A stretch of DNA of 64,000 bases from Hydrogenophaga pseudoflava (GTDB taxonomy: Bacteria > Pseudomonadota > Gammaproteobacteria > Burkholderiales > Burkholderiaceae_C). Location: assembly GCF_031020795.1 (NCBI RefSeq), contig NZ_JAVHJP010000003.1:55408-119407 (forward strand). Direction: 5' to 3'. Under the pieces are notes generated by a model. The model was not told the origin of the DNA and ran no database searches. It saw nothing but the letters and a program-made list of their open reading frames with translations. The translations under genes and the position numbers were made by a program. This document shows positions 8,478-17,045 of this stretch, piece after piece; position 1 is the first letter of the stretch; each line of letters starts with the position of its first letter.

Positions 8478-9944
8478 TCAGGAGCTCTCCGCCGGGACCG
8501 AAGCCTTGAACAGCGCCGGCACCTTCTTGCGGGATTTGATGTTGGGCGACAGGCGGCTGGTGGCGGCCGGTTTGGCCGCCGCCTCCCAGGACGGCTTGGC
8601 GTCTTCCGCCAGCGCGGGCTCGTAGGGCTTGTCGAACAGCGGATCCGCGGGCGCCCGCACCGGACGCGAAATGCGGCGGTCTTCGCGCGGCTCACGAGGC
8701 TCGCGCGCTTCGCGGGCCTGACGGATGTCGCGGCGCCCTTCATCGTCGCCCTCGCGCCAGGCGCGCTGGCCGTCGTTGAAGCGGCCGGCCGGCCTGCGGT
8801 CTGCCTCCAGCTCCAGTGCTTCGAGCTCGAACTTCTTGCCGATCAGCTTTTCGATGTCGGCCATCAGGCGCGTGTCCTTGCCGCTGACAAAGGACACCGC
8901 CAGGCCCGAGGCGCCGGCGCGGCCCGTGCGGCCGATGCGGTGCACATAGTCCTCGGCGTTGAACGGGATGTCGAAGTTGAACACCGCCGGCACGTCCTTG
9001 ATGTCCAGGCCACGCGCGGCCACATCGGTGCAGACCAGCAGATCGACTTCACCCTTCTTGAAGGCGTCCAGCGCCTTCAGGCGCTCGTCCTGGCTCTTGT
9101 CGCCGTGCAGCGCCGTGGTCTTCAGGCCCTCGCGCTCCAGTGAACGGGCCAGGCGCGCGCAGCCGAGCTTGCTGTTGACGAAAACGAAGGCCTGCGTAAC
9201 CCCACGCTCCTTGACGATCTGCTTGAGCGTCTGGCGCTTGTCGTCGTCGTCCACGCGGTAGAAATGCTGCTCCACCGTGGATGCGGTGGCGTTGGAGCGG
9301 GCCACCTCGATGGTGATCGGGTCCTGCAGGTAGCTGCTGGCCAGGCGCTTGATCTCGGGCGAGAAGGTGGCCGAGAACAGCAGCGTGGTGCGCGTCTTCG
9401 GCAGGTAGGAAAGGATGCGCTGCAGGTCCGGCAGGAAGCCGATGTCCAGCATGCGGTCGGCCTCGTCGAGCACCACGTACTCGACCTGGTTGAGCACGCA
9501 GTTCTTGGCCTCGATGTGGTCCAGCAGCCGGCCCGGCGTGGCCACCAGCACCTCGACACCCTTTTTGAGTTCGATGGTCTGCGGCTTCATGTCCATGCCG
9601 CCAAACACCACCGTGCTGCGCAGCTGGGTGTACTTGGCGTACTGCTTGATCTGGTCGGCCACCTGGTCGGCCAGCTCGCGCGTGGGCAGCAGCACCAGGG
9701 CGCGCACCGGGTGCCGGGCGGGTGAGGTGGATGCGTTTTCGTGCTTGAGCATGCGCTGCAGCAGCGGCAGCGAGAAGGCGGCGGTCTTGCCGGTGCCTGT
9801 CTGGGCAGCGCCCATCACGTCGCGCCCCTGGAGCACCACCGGAATGGCCTGTGCCTGGATGGGCGTCATGCTCTCGTAGCCCATTTCCGCGATGGCACGG
9901 GCGAGGTTGGGCGAGAGCTGGAGTTCGGAAAAGGATTGGGTCAT
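8478..9944 (-). CDS. DEAD-box RNA helicase, RhlE-like
   Basis: This 488-residue ATP-dependent RNA helicase carries all family motifs: the Q motif PIQAQAIP, Walker A AQTGTGKT, PTRELA, TPGRLLD, DEAD within VLDEADRML, SAT, ARGLDIKD and HRIGRTGRAG. The C-terminal 110 residues are basic, low-complexity sequence with repeated arginine/glutamate/proline, typical of RhlE and distinct from the RNA-binding domains of DbpA or CsdA. RhlE-type helicases act in ribosome assembly and mRNA decay. It stands alone, 69 bases downstream of a zinc peptidase gene on the same strand. Confidence 0.93.
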   Translation of the reverse strand: MTQSFSELQLSPNLARAIAEMGYESMTPIQAQAIPVVLQGRDVMGAAQTGTGKTAAFSLPLLQRMLKHENASTSPARHPVRALVLLPTRELADQVADQIKQYAKYTQLRSTVVFGGMDMKPQTIELKKGVEVLVATPGRLLDHIEAKNCVLNQVEYVVLDEADRMLDIGFLPDLQRILSYLPKTRTTLLFSATFSPEIKRLASSYLQDPITIEVARSNATASTVEQHFYRVDDDDKRQTLKQIVKERGVTQAFVFVNSKLGCARLARSLEREGLKTTALHGDKSQDERLKALDAFKKGEVDLLVCTDVAARGLDIKDVPAVFNFDIPFNAEDYVHRIGRTGRAGASGLAVSFVSGKDTRLMADIEKLIGKKFELEALELEADRRPAGRFNDGQRAWREGDDEGRRDIRQAREAREPREPREDRRISRPVRAPADPLFDKPYEPALAEDAKPSWEAAAKPAATSRLSPNIKSRKKVPALFKASVPAESS

Positions 9945-9990
9945 GGACTTTCGGGTTAGCCCCTTATTGTCTCACTTTGACCCCGCGGGT

Positions 9991-10005
9991 GCCCAAATGT
10001 TGGGC
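9991..10005. other. Short perfect stem-loop upstream of the helicase gene
   Basis: GCCCAA-ATG-TTGGGC forms a perfect 6-bp hairpin in the 69-base gap between the zinc peptidase stop and the helicase start. No run of T follows on either strand, so it is a poor intrinsic terminator. It could be part of the helicase leader (these genes are often post-transcriptionally controlled) or an operator. Function is unknown. Confidence 0.35.
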
Positions 10006-10013
10006 AGCGGCGC

Positions 10014-10916
10014 TCAGAGGGTCCGGGTGTTGAAGGTGTCGCAGGCCTGCACGCTGCCGGTTTCCAGCCCCTTGTGGAACCAGCGCTGGCGCTGTTCGCT
10101 GGTGCCGTGGGTGAAGCTGTCGGGCACGACCATGCCCTGGCTCTTGCGCTGCAGGGCATCGTCACCGATGGCGGCGGCCGCATTCAGCGCCTCCTCCACG
10201 TCCCCGGGTTCCAGGATCGCCTTGCTCTTGTGGTTGTGGTGGGCCCAGATGCCCGCAAAGCAGTCGGCCTGCAACTCCAGGCGCACCGACAGGGCGTTGT
10301 ATTCGCGCTCGCTGACCCGGCGGCGGGCCTGTTCCATCTTTTCCGTCAGGCCCATCTGGTTCTGCACGTGGTGTCCCACCTCGTGCGCGATCACATAGGC
10401 CTGGGCAAAGTCGCCCGGTGCCCCCAATTGGCGCCGCAGGGTGTCGTAGAAGCTCAGGTCGATGTAGACCTTCTGGTCGCCGGGGCAGTAGAACGGCCCC
10501 ATGGCGGACTGGCCGGTGCCGCAGGCGGTGGGCGTCGCGCCGCGGAACAGCACCAGCCGGGGCTGCTGGTACTGGGCACCTCCCTGCTGGAACACCGCGG
10601 TCCACACGTCTTCGGTACCTGCCAGCACGGACGAAACAAAGCGTCCCATCTCGTCTTCGGGCTGGCCGGTGCTCCCGGATGGGGCAGGCGCGGTCTGGGC
10701 CGATTCCGGCGCCAGCTCACCGCCGCCCAGCACCCCCAGGATGGTCAGCGGGTTGATGCCGAAGATCCAGCCCGCGACCAGCGCGATCACGATGGTGCCG
10801 AATCCGATGCCCCGGCCACCCACCCGGCGCGGCGCACCGCCTCCGAACATGCCCCCGCCCGGCTGGTTGCGGCGGTCCTCGATGTTGTCCGACTGGCGGT
10901 TGTTTTCCCATTTCAT
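10014..10916 (-). CDS. YpfJ/KPN_02809-type neutral zinc metallopeptidase
   Basis: This 300-residue membrane-anchored protein belongs to the putative neutral zinc metallopeptidase family (YpfJ). A glycine-rich cytoplasmic N-terminus is followed by one transmembrane helix (about 39-60) and a C-terminal domain with the zincin motif HEVGHH at 178-183 (His178, Glu179, His182). The downstream [13 protein letters not shown] stretch is also family-typical. The conserved cysteines in TACGTG and FYCPG fit an extracytoplasmic location. The physiological substrate of the family is unknown. It appears monocistronic between the desaturase terminator and the helicase gene. Confidence 0.88.
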   Translation of the reverse strand: MKWENNRQSDNIEDRRNQPGGGMFGGGAPRRVGGRGIGFGTIVIALVAGWIFGINPLTILGVLGGGELAPESAQTAPAPSGSTGQPEDEMGRFVSSVLAGTEDVWTAVFQQGGAQYQQPRLVLFRGATPTACGTGQSAMGPFYCPGDQKVYIDLSFYDTLRRQLGAPGDFAQAYVIAHEVGHHVQNQMGLTEKMEQARRRVSEREYNALSVRLELQADCFAGIWAHHNHKSKAILEPGDVEEALNAAAAIGDDALQRKSQGMVVPDSFTHGTSEQRQRWFHKGLETGSVQACDTFNTRTL

Positions 10917-10976
10917 CGCGCTGCTCCTCGGGCCGCCTGTGGCGGGGCCATCGCCACATTATGCAAACGAAAGCAG

Positions 10977-11005
10977 CAACAAAAAGCGCTGCCGGGGCAG
11001 CGCTT
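10977..11005 (-). terminator. Rho-independent terminator after the desaturase gene
   Basis: Read on the minus strand, AAGCGCTGCC pairs with GGCAGCGCTT around a tiny loop and is followed by TTTTTGTTGC. It lies 25 bases past the desaturase stop at 11030 and separates it from the zinc peptidase gene. Confidence 0.85.
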
Positions 11006-11029
11006 GAGAAAGTACCGGGGCTGAGGATT

Positions 11030-12133
11030 TCAGGCCACAGCCGGCTTGAAATCGCTGGTGGGACGGCCTTGGAAATCGGTCCAGCAACGGCGGGTGAAGT
11101 CGTAGAGCTTGCACTTGCGCGCGGTCTCGAAGTACCAGCGCCAGGAGAAGCGCTGGATGATGATGCGGCCGGGCAGCGTGTCTTCCAGCAGCTTCTGGGC
11201 GTTCTTGAGCTTGTACAGCGGCACGCTCATGTCCACATGGTGCGCTGTGTGTTCCATGATGTGATGCATCAGGGCACCGATCCTCATCGGGAAGGTCAGG
11301 TGCACGGTGGTCGAAACGAAGGGTGCGGCCTTGGCCCACGCGTGCTTGTCGTCGTGCCACTGCACCGCGGTGTGCGTGTGGTGCACGTAGACCACGAAAC
11401 CGATCATCGCGTTCCAGAACAGGAACGGGACCACGAAGCCATACCCCACCAGGGCCCAGCCCGACTGCTCGGTGGCGTAGGCGGCGCCGATCAGCGCGGC
11501 GATCCACAGCACGGCATAGACCGTCACGAACACGCCATCGCGCGTGAACTCGGGGCGGTTGGTGCCCATGTAGGTCTTGCGCGGGAAGTACATGCGGTTC
11601 CACCACATCTCGACCAGGTAGTACAACGCCGGTCCCCAGCCGCTGCGGTAGATGCGCTCCATGAAGCGGCGGCCGGGCGTGAGGCCCTCGAACTCTTCCT
11701 TGGTCAGCGGGGCCCAGACGAAGTCCACGCCCTTGAGGTTGGTGTAGCCGTGGTGCACCACGTTGTGGCCGACCTCCCACAGGCTGTAGGGCGTCAGCGA
11801 CGGCACCATGGCGATGCGGCCGAGGATGCGGTTGAGCCCCCGATGCGGCGTGTAGCTCTGGTGGCAGGCGTCGTGGCCGATGATGAACAGGCGGCCGATC
11901 ACGAAACCCGCGGCCAGGCCGCACAGCAGCTTGGCCCACCAGGCCTGCAGCAGCACCGTGCCGACGATGAGCGCCAGGAAGACCGCCCAGTCGATGGCCA
12001 GCAGCACAATGCCCATGGCCGTGCGCTGTTCGGCGATCGGCGTCAGCCAACCCCGGATCACCTTGCGGTGCGGCAGGGGTTGCCCGAGGGGAATCGGTTC
12101 AGGCGAAGAGACGGCGGCGGGGGAATCGGACAT
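11030..12133 (-). CDS. Membrane fatty acid desaturase
   Basis: This 367-residue integral membrane di-iron desaturase has the three histidine boxes of the family: HDACH at 87-91, HNVVHH at 123-128 and HTAHH near residue 295. Four or so transmembrane helices lie between them. Such enzymes insert a cis double bond into acyl chains, using O2 and electrons from a ferredoxin or rubredoxin-type donor. The sequence resembles DesA/omega-type acyl-lipid desaturases more than alkane hydroxylases, but regiospecificity cannot be read. The upstream leader (12134-12312) is moderately A+T-rich and has no clear Shine-Dalgarno sequence before the ATG at 12131-12133. Terminated by the hairpin at 10977-11005. 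Confidence 0.88.
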   Translation of the reverse strand: MSDSPAAVSSPEPIPLGQPLPHRKVIRGWLTPIAEQRTAMGIVLLAIDWAVFLALIVGTVLLQAWWAKLLCGLAAGFVIGRLFIIGHDACHQSYTPHRGLNRILGRIAMVPSLTPYSLWEVGHNVVHHGYTNLKGVDFVWAPLTKEEFEGLTPGRRFMERIYRSGWGPALYYLVEMWWNRMYFPRKTYMGTNRPEFTRDGVFVTVYAVLWIAALIGAAYATEQSGWALVGYGFVVPFLFWNAMIGFVVYVHHTHTAVQWHDDKHAWAKAAPFVSTTVHLTFPMRIGALMHHIMEHTAHHVDMSVPLYKLKNAQKLLEDTLPGRIIIQRFSWRWYFETARKCKLYDFTRRCWTDFQGRPTSDFKPAVA

Positions 12134-12312
12134 GCTGGTCAGGAGGAGCGAACACCCGGCTGGCGGGCACCAAGAACCGCCGAAACGGCGCCAATCGGGC
12201 GCGCATTTGGGCGCGAATCACAAAAACTCTGCGATTTTATCTGGCACCGATGAAACCTGCCTGACAAAAGTCAAGGCAAAAAAGTGGGCATTTCCCTCTA
12301 GCCGCCCTGGCC
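12134..12312 (-). promoter_or_regulatory. Gap between dcd and the desaturase gene
   Basis: The 179-base gap is locally A+T-rich (12225-12290) and holds the probable desaturase promoter. A TTGACT -35-like element is readable on the minus strand at about 12266-12271, and TAAAAT occurs further down, but their spacing is not ideal. I see no coding potential and no strong hairpin. Confidence 0.35.
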
Positions 12313-12882
12313 TCAGGTCTTGGGCAGCGTGACGCCGACCTGTCCCTGGTACTTGCCGCCGCGGTCCTTGTAGCTGGTCTCGCAGACCTCGTCGCTCTCG
12401 AAGAACAGCACCTGGGCGCAGCCTTCACCGGCGTAGATCTTGGCCGGCAGCGGGGTGGTGTTGGAGAACTCCAGCGTCACATAACCCTCCCATTCGGGCT
12501 CGAAGGGCGTGACGTTGACGATGATGCCGCAGCGTGCATAGGTGCTTTTTCCCAGGCAGATGGTCAGCACGCTGCGCGGAATGCGGAAGTACTCCACCGT
12601 GCGCGCCAGCGCAAAGCTGTTGGGCGGGATGATGCAGACGTCCGAGTTGATGTCGACGAAGCTCTTCTCGTCGAAGTTCTTCGGGTCCACCACCGTGCTG
12701 TGGATGTTGGTGAAGACCTTGAATTCGGGGGCGCAGCGGATGTCGTAGCCGTAGCTGCTGGTGCCGTAGCTGACGATCTTCTGGCCCGCGGCGTTCTGCC
12801 GGATCTGGCCCGGCTCGAAGGGCTCGATCATGCCGTGCTGCTCGGCCATGCGGCGGATCCATTTGTCGCTCTTGATGCTCAT
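12313..12882 (-). CDS. dcd: dCTP deaminase
   Basis: This 189-residue enzyme deaminates dCTP to dUTP, the main source of dUMP for thymidylate in many bacteria. It has the dUTPase-like trimeric beta fold, with the signature segments [18 protein letters not shown] and [19 protein letters not shown] (the conserved Glu in TLEFSN is the catalytic residue). Length is normal for the family. No catalytic serine/arginine changes are visible that would make it the bifunctional dCTP deaminase/dUTPase. It starts at an ATG at 12880-12882, 60 bases downstream of guanine deaminase on the same strand. Confidence 0.95.
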   Translation of the reverse strand: MSIKSDKWIRRMAEQHGMIEPFEPGQIRQNAAGQKIVSYGTSSYGYDIRCAPEFKVFTNIHSTVVDPKNFDEKSFVDINSDVCIIPPNSFALARTVEYFRIPRSVLTICLGKSTYARCGIIVNVTPFEPEWEGYVTLEFSNTTPLPAKIYAGEGCAQVLFFESDEVCETSYKDRGGKYQGQVGVTLPKT

Positions 12883-12942
12883 GTGTGTGCTCCGGTTGGC
12901 CCCGGATTGTAGGGATCGACGGGAGGCCGGCCTTGCGACGCA

Positions 12943-14217
12943 TCAAGCCGTGTGAACCCGCGCCACCAACCGGTCGTCGCCGAGCACGATCAGTGCAAAC
13001 AGCAGTTCGTCCAGCGAATCCGCCTGCGCGGTCTTGCGCGCCAGCAGCGGCGTGGCCTTCGGGTTGAGCACCACGAAGTCGGCCTCGTGCCCTGGCGTGA
13101 GGTTGCCCACCACGCCGGCCAGACCCAGGGCCTGGGCGGCGCCGGCCGTGTGCTGCCACCAGAGCTGGCCGGGCGTGAGGCTCAGACCCGGCTTGGTATG
13201 GCCTTCACGGCCCACGTAGTAGGCCGCCAGCATGGTGTGGAAGGGCGAGAAACTGGTGCCACCACCCACGTCGCTGGCCAGTCCATAGCGCATGCCGGCC
13301 GCGTCGGCGGCGGCGTAGTCGAAGAAACCGCTGCCCAGGAACAGATTGCTGGTGGGGCTGACGGCGGCCACGGCGCCGGTCTCTCGCATCAGGACGCGGT
13401 CGTGAGCGTCCAGGTGGATGCAGTGTGCGTAGACCGCGCGCTCGCGCAGCAGGCCGAAATCACCGTACACCCCCAGGTAGCTGCGCGCCTGCGGGTAGAG
13501 CTCGGCCACCCACCGCACCTCGTCGCGGTTCTCGGCCACGTGCGACTGGATCCAGACATCGCTGTATCTCGCGGCCAGTTCGCCGGCGCCGCGCAGCTGC
13601 TCGTCGGTGCTGGTGGGGGCAAACCGCGGGGTGATGGCATAGCCCAGCCGGTCCACGCCGTGCCAGCGGCGGATCAGGTCTTCGGTGTCGACCAGGCTCT
13701 GCTCGGTCAGGTCCCGCACGCCGTCGGGGCTGTGGCGGTCCTGCAGCACCTTGCCTGTGATGAAGCGCAGACCACGCGCTTGCGCGGCCTCGAACGCGGC
13801 GTCCACCGACGCAGTGTGGGATGTGGCGAAGGTCAGCGCGGTGGTCACGCCGTGGCGCGCCAGCTCGTCGAAGAAGAAGTCCGCCACGCCGCGGGCGTAG
13901 GCCTTGTCGGCGAAGCGGCTCTCGTGCGGGAAGGTGTAGTTCTCGAGCCAGGGCAGCAGGCCCGCGGCGGGCGCACCGATCACGTCGGTCTGCGGGTAGT
14001 GCACGTGCAGGTCGACAAATCCCGGGGCGATCAGGTACCCGCGCAGGTCTTCCACCGCCACGCCTGCGAAGCGGTCGATCAGCGCGTCGTGGCTGCCGGC
14101 GGCGCGCACCACGCGGCGTCCGCTGGCGTCGGGGCCGACCACCAGCAGGCCATCGCTGTCGTACAGCGGCTGGCCATGGTCATCGAATCGCAGGAGGGCG
14201 GCGCGGTAGGCTTTCAT
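12943..14217 (-). CDS. guaD: Guanine deaminase
   Basis: This 424-residue zinc amidohydrolase converts guanine to xanthine, feeding xanthine dehydrogenase. Metal-binding motifs are in order: HVHYPQ (the HxH pair in GFVDLHVHYPQTD), SHVAENRDE, AHCIHLD and the final Asp in ASDVGGGTS. The DVGGGTSFS segment is characteristic of guanine deaminase rather than of other ATZ/TRZ-type hydrolases. It is downstream of a BMP-type binding protein on the same strand and part of a purine locus reaching to 28877. Cytosolic; no signal sequence. Confidence 0.94.
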   Translation of the reverse strand: MKAYRAALLRFDDHGQPLYDSDGLLVVGPDASGRRVVRAAGSHDALIDRFAGVAVEDLRGYLIAPGFVDLHVHYPQTDVIGAPAAGLLPWLENYTFPHESRFADKAYARGVADFFFDELARHGVTTALTFATSHTASVDAAFEAAQARGLRFITGKVLQDRHSPDGVRDLTEQSLVDTEDLIRRWHGVDRLGYAITPRFAPTSTDEQLRGAGELAARYSDVWIQSHVAENRDEVRWVAELYPQARSYLGVYGDFGLLRERAVYAHCIHLDAHDRVLMRETGAVAAVSPTSNLFLGSGFFDYAAADAAGMRYGLASDVGGGTSFSPFHTMLAAYYVGREGHTKPGLSLTPGQLWWQHTAGAAQALGLAGVVGNLTPGHEADFVVLNPKATPLLARKTAQADSLDELLFALIVLGDDRLVARVHTA

Positions 14218-14282
14218 GAAGCCGACAGCTTAGCCGCAAGCGCGCCCGGCGACATACCGGGAAACGAATGCAGGCCATGCGT

Positions 14283-15356
14283 TCAGCGTGGCAGTTTCGT
14301 CGCCACGCCCTCGACCAGCCAGTTCATGCCCAGGATGGCGCTGTCGTCCAGTGCCTGACCGGCGGCGATCACCGTCTTGCCCTCGTTGTCCTTCACGCCG
14401 GCCTTGCCGCCGCTGAACACCGGCAGCTGGCCCGCCGCCATGTCCTTCTGGCGTGCCAGCACCTCGGTCTGCACGGCGGCCGGGACCTTGCTGCCGAAGC
14501 TGTCGACGCGGATCATTCCCTCGCGCACCCCGCCCCAGACTTGGGCGCTCTTCCAGCTGCCATCCGCCACCGCCTTGACGCGGCGGGTGTAGTAGTCGCC
14601 CCACTGGTGGGTGACGGCGGCCACCTGCGCGTCCGGCGCGACCTTGCGCATGTCGGAGTGGTAGGCCACGGCCAGTTTGCCGCGCTCCTGCGCGGCCACC
14701 ATGACGGCGTTGGAGCCGGTGTGGAAGGCCAGCACCTCGGCGCCCTGGTTCATCAGCGTCATGGCCGCGTCGCGCTCGCGCGGCGGGTTGAACCATTCGC
14801 CCAGGAACACCACGCGCACGGTGGCGTTCGGATTCACAGAGCGCATGCCAAGGGTGTACGCATTGATGCCCTGCAGAACCTCGGGAATCGGGAAGCCCGC
14901 CACATAACCGGCCTGCGTGGCCATGCGGCCGGCGGCGATGCCGGCCAGGTAACGCCCCTCGTAGTAGCGCGCATTGGACGCGGCCACGTTGGGTGCGGTC
15001 TTGTAGCCGGTGACCGATTCGAACTTCACGTTGGGAAACTCGCGCGCCACCTTGAGCGTGGGCTCCATGTAGCCAAAGCTGGGCGTGAAGATGATCTGGT
15101 TCCCCTGCATCGCCAGGTCGCGGATCACGCGCTCGGCGTCCGGGCCTTCGGCCACGTTCTCGACGTAGCTGGTCTTGACCTGGCCGGGCAGCGCGGCTTC
15201 GACCGCCAGGCGGCCCTGGTCGTGCTGGCGCACCCAGCCGGCGTCGGTCAGCGGCGCGACATAGACGAACGCGGCCTTGACCGGCGTCGTCGATTGGGCA
15301 AAAACGGGGGAAAAAAAACAGGCGGCCGCGAACGCGGCAGCGAGGTTTTTGTACAT
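14283..15356 (-). CDS. BMP-family ABC substrate-binding protein (second copy)
   Basis: This 357-residue periplasmic binding protein begins with a classical signal peptide (cleavage likely after FSPVFA) and no lipobox. It contains the BMP/PnrA-like fold stretches AFVYVAPLTDAGWVRQHDQGR, FGYMEPTLKVA and YEGRYLAGIAAG. Family members bind purine nucleosides or nucleobases. It is clearly paralogous to the lipoprotein at 19261-20415, which belongs to the complete importer; this copy has no permease beside it and probably shares that importer with another ligand preference. It lies after a terminator (15385-15419) and upstream of guaD, so it likely has its own promoter and is co-expressed with guanine deaminase. 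Confidence 0.9.
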   Translation of the reverse strand: MYKNLAAAFAAACFFSPVFAQSTTPVKAAFVYVAPLTDAGWVRQHDQGRLAVEAALPGQVKTSYVENVAEGPDAERVIRDLAMQGNQIIFTPSFGYMEPTLKVAREFPNVKFESVTGYKTAPNVAASNARYYEGRYLAGIAAGRMATQAGYVAGFPIPEVLQGINAYTLGMRSVNPNATVRVVFLGEWFNPPRERDAAMTLMNQGAEVLAFHTGSNAVMVAAQERGKLAVAYHSDMRKVAPDAQVAAVTHQWGDYYTRRVKAVADGSWKSAQVWGGVREGMIRVDSFGSKVPAAVQTEVLARQKDMAAGQLPVFSGGKAGVKDNEGKTVIAAGQALDDSAILGMNWLVEGVATKLPR

Positions 15357-15384
15357 GGTGGTCCTCTACATGGCTTCCGTGAGA

Positions 15385-15419
15385 CAAAAAGAAGCGAGCC
15401 GGGGAAGCACCGGCTCGCT
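15385..15419 (-). terminator. Rho-independent terminator after the glycosyltransferase gene
   Basis: On the minus strand AGCGAGCCGG pairs perfectly with CCGGCTCGCT across a 7-base loop and is followed by TCTTTTTG. It sits just past the stop codon of the gene at 15430-16974 and isolates it from the second BMP gene. Confidence 0.88.
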
Positions 15420-15429
15420 GGGCGTGATT

Positions 15430-16974
15430 TTACCGGCCTGCCGCCGGCCCCGCATCGGGCCGCGGCGGCCCCAGGTCGTACAGGTAGGCCGTGGTGCCGG
15501 CACCGTCCAGCTGCTCCAGCAGCGTTCCCCGGCGGTCCGCGTGGTCGAGGATGAAGCGCTGCTCATTGATCCTGACGCGCGGCCGGCAGTGGTTGCAGTT
15601 GTGACTGAAGACCAACCAGGTCCGTCCGGCGCCCAGCGCGCCATCGATCTCGCTCAGGTAGAGCGCGGGCTCCCAGCGATGAAAGCGACCCTCGACAAAC
15701 TCGTCCGGCCCGAACCCGTAGCGCGCGGCATAGAAGCTGAACGCGGGCACCGCGCCGTAGTACACGTAGATCTGGTCACCCGGACGCCGGCGCTCGGCCA
15801 CTTCCTTCATCAGCGGTTTGATCTCCTCCATCACCGGATGGTCCTGCAGATGCTGCCGGTCGATGTCCACGGCATGGAACAGCAGCAGGCCGGCCAGGCC
15901 AAGGTACACCACACCCGCCAGCCCAGCGTGCCAGGCGCGCAGCCACTGCCGGCAGCGCTCCACCCCTTCGGCCAGCGCCAGGGCGGCGGCGGGCGCCATG
16001 AACAGCAGGAACCGCCCATGGAACGGGTAACGCGACAGCGACGAGGCGACGAGCGTGGCGACCAGCGTGAGCACCATGGCCAGGGCCAGGGGCCGGCGGC
16101 GCCACCAGAGCGAGGCGGTGCCGAGCAACACCAGCACCGAAGGAAGCACTCCCGCGTGGAAGGAGAACAGGTGGTTCAGCACGCCCGACAGGCTGGCGCG
16201 GTACCAGCCCCAGTGCGACCAGGGCGGCAACGGAGCGAAACTGCGGCGCCAGAAGTCGGTGAGCGAAGGGTTGGCCGCCACATGCCGCAGATGCAGCAGG
16301 TACAGCACCGCAAAGCTCAGGATCCAGGCGGCGGCCACGCCTGCCCAGAAGCGGAGAAACGCCGGGTCGCGCACATCGCGCCAGTGCAGCAGCAACACCG
16401 AGCCGCCCAGCCCCGCCAGCACAAACACCGACGGATGGGAAAACCACACGGCGAGCGCGCCGGACAGGGCCAGCCGCCTGCGCGCCCGCGGGTCGGTCGG
16501 CTGCTTCAGGGCCTCACCGAAACACCACATCAGGTAGGCCGCCACCAGCGCATCCAGCGAGTACTGCTTGAGCTCGCTGCTGTAGCGCACCTGCTCGGGC
16601 GCCAGCGCCACCAGCGCCAGGGCCAGCCAGGCGAAGGGACTGCCGCCGTCCTGGCGCGCCAGGGCAAACACCATCGGCAGCAGGGCCAGACCGGCCAGGA
16701 GGGGCAGCACCCGCAGCAGGTCGTCGGAGCCGGCCAGCAGATGGGCGAGCAGCCACTGCAGCAGCAGGAAACCCAGCGGAGCGGCCTGGTCGTACAGCAG
16801 CGGCTTCACCAGACCGGACAGGCTCTGGTGCTGGAGGTTCACGCCCAGCATCGCCTCGTCGAGCCACAGGGACCGCCCGGGTGCGAAGTAGTCCAGCCGC
16901 AGGAACAGCGCCCAGGCCAGCACGGCCAGCACAGGCAGCCATTGCCACGGCAGCCCCGTCTTGCGAATCGTCAC
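15430..16974 (-). CDS. GT-C fold membrane glycosyltransferase (GT39-like)
   Basis: This 514-residue polytopic membrane protein resembles the ArnT/PMT-type GT-C transferases, which move a sugar from a polyprenyl-phosphate donor on the periplasmic side. An acidic motif after the first helix (RSLWLDEAMLG) matches the catalytic aspartate/glutamate of the fold, and about ten hydrophobic helices follow up to residue 400. The last 110 residues form a soluble domain. Start is the GTG at 16972-16974, seven bases after GGAG. Its place behind the adenine deaminase gene, inside a purine locus, is unexpected; I see no functional link. Acceptor unknown. Confidence 0.75.
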   Translation of the reverse strand: MTIRKTGLPWQWLPVLAVLAWALFLRLDYFAPGRSLWLDEAMLGVNLQHQSLSGLVKPLLYDQAAPLGFLLLQWLLAHLLAGSDDLLRVLPLLAGLALLPMVFALARQDGGSPFAWLALALVALAPEQVRYSSELKQYSLDALVAAYLMWCFGEALKQPTDPRARRRLALSGALAVWFSHPSVFVLAGLGGSVLLLHWRDVRDPAFLRFWAGVAAAWILSFAVLYLLHLRHVAANPSLTDFWRRSFAPLPPWSHWGWYRASLSGVLNHLFSFHAGVLPSVLVLLGTASLWWRRRPLALAMVLTLVATLVASSLSRYPFHGRFLLFMAPAAALALAEGVERCRQWLRAWHAGLAGVVYLGLAGLLLFHAVDIDRQHLQDHPVMEEIKPLMKEVAERRRPGDQIYVYYGAVPAFSFYAARYGFGPDEFVEGRFHRWEPALYLSEIDGALGAGRTWLVFSHNCNHCRPRVRINEQRFILDHADRRGTLLEQLDGAGTTAYLYDLGPPRPDAGPAAGR

Positions 16975-17045
16975 CGCACCACTCCTGCGCCAAACAAACT
17001 GGCGAAATTGTGGTGGGGGACACTTTGGGAACGCTTAAGACAGGC

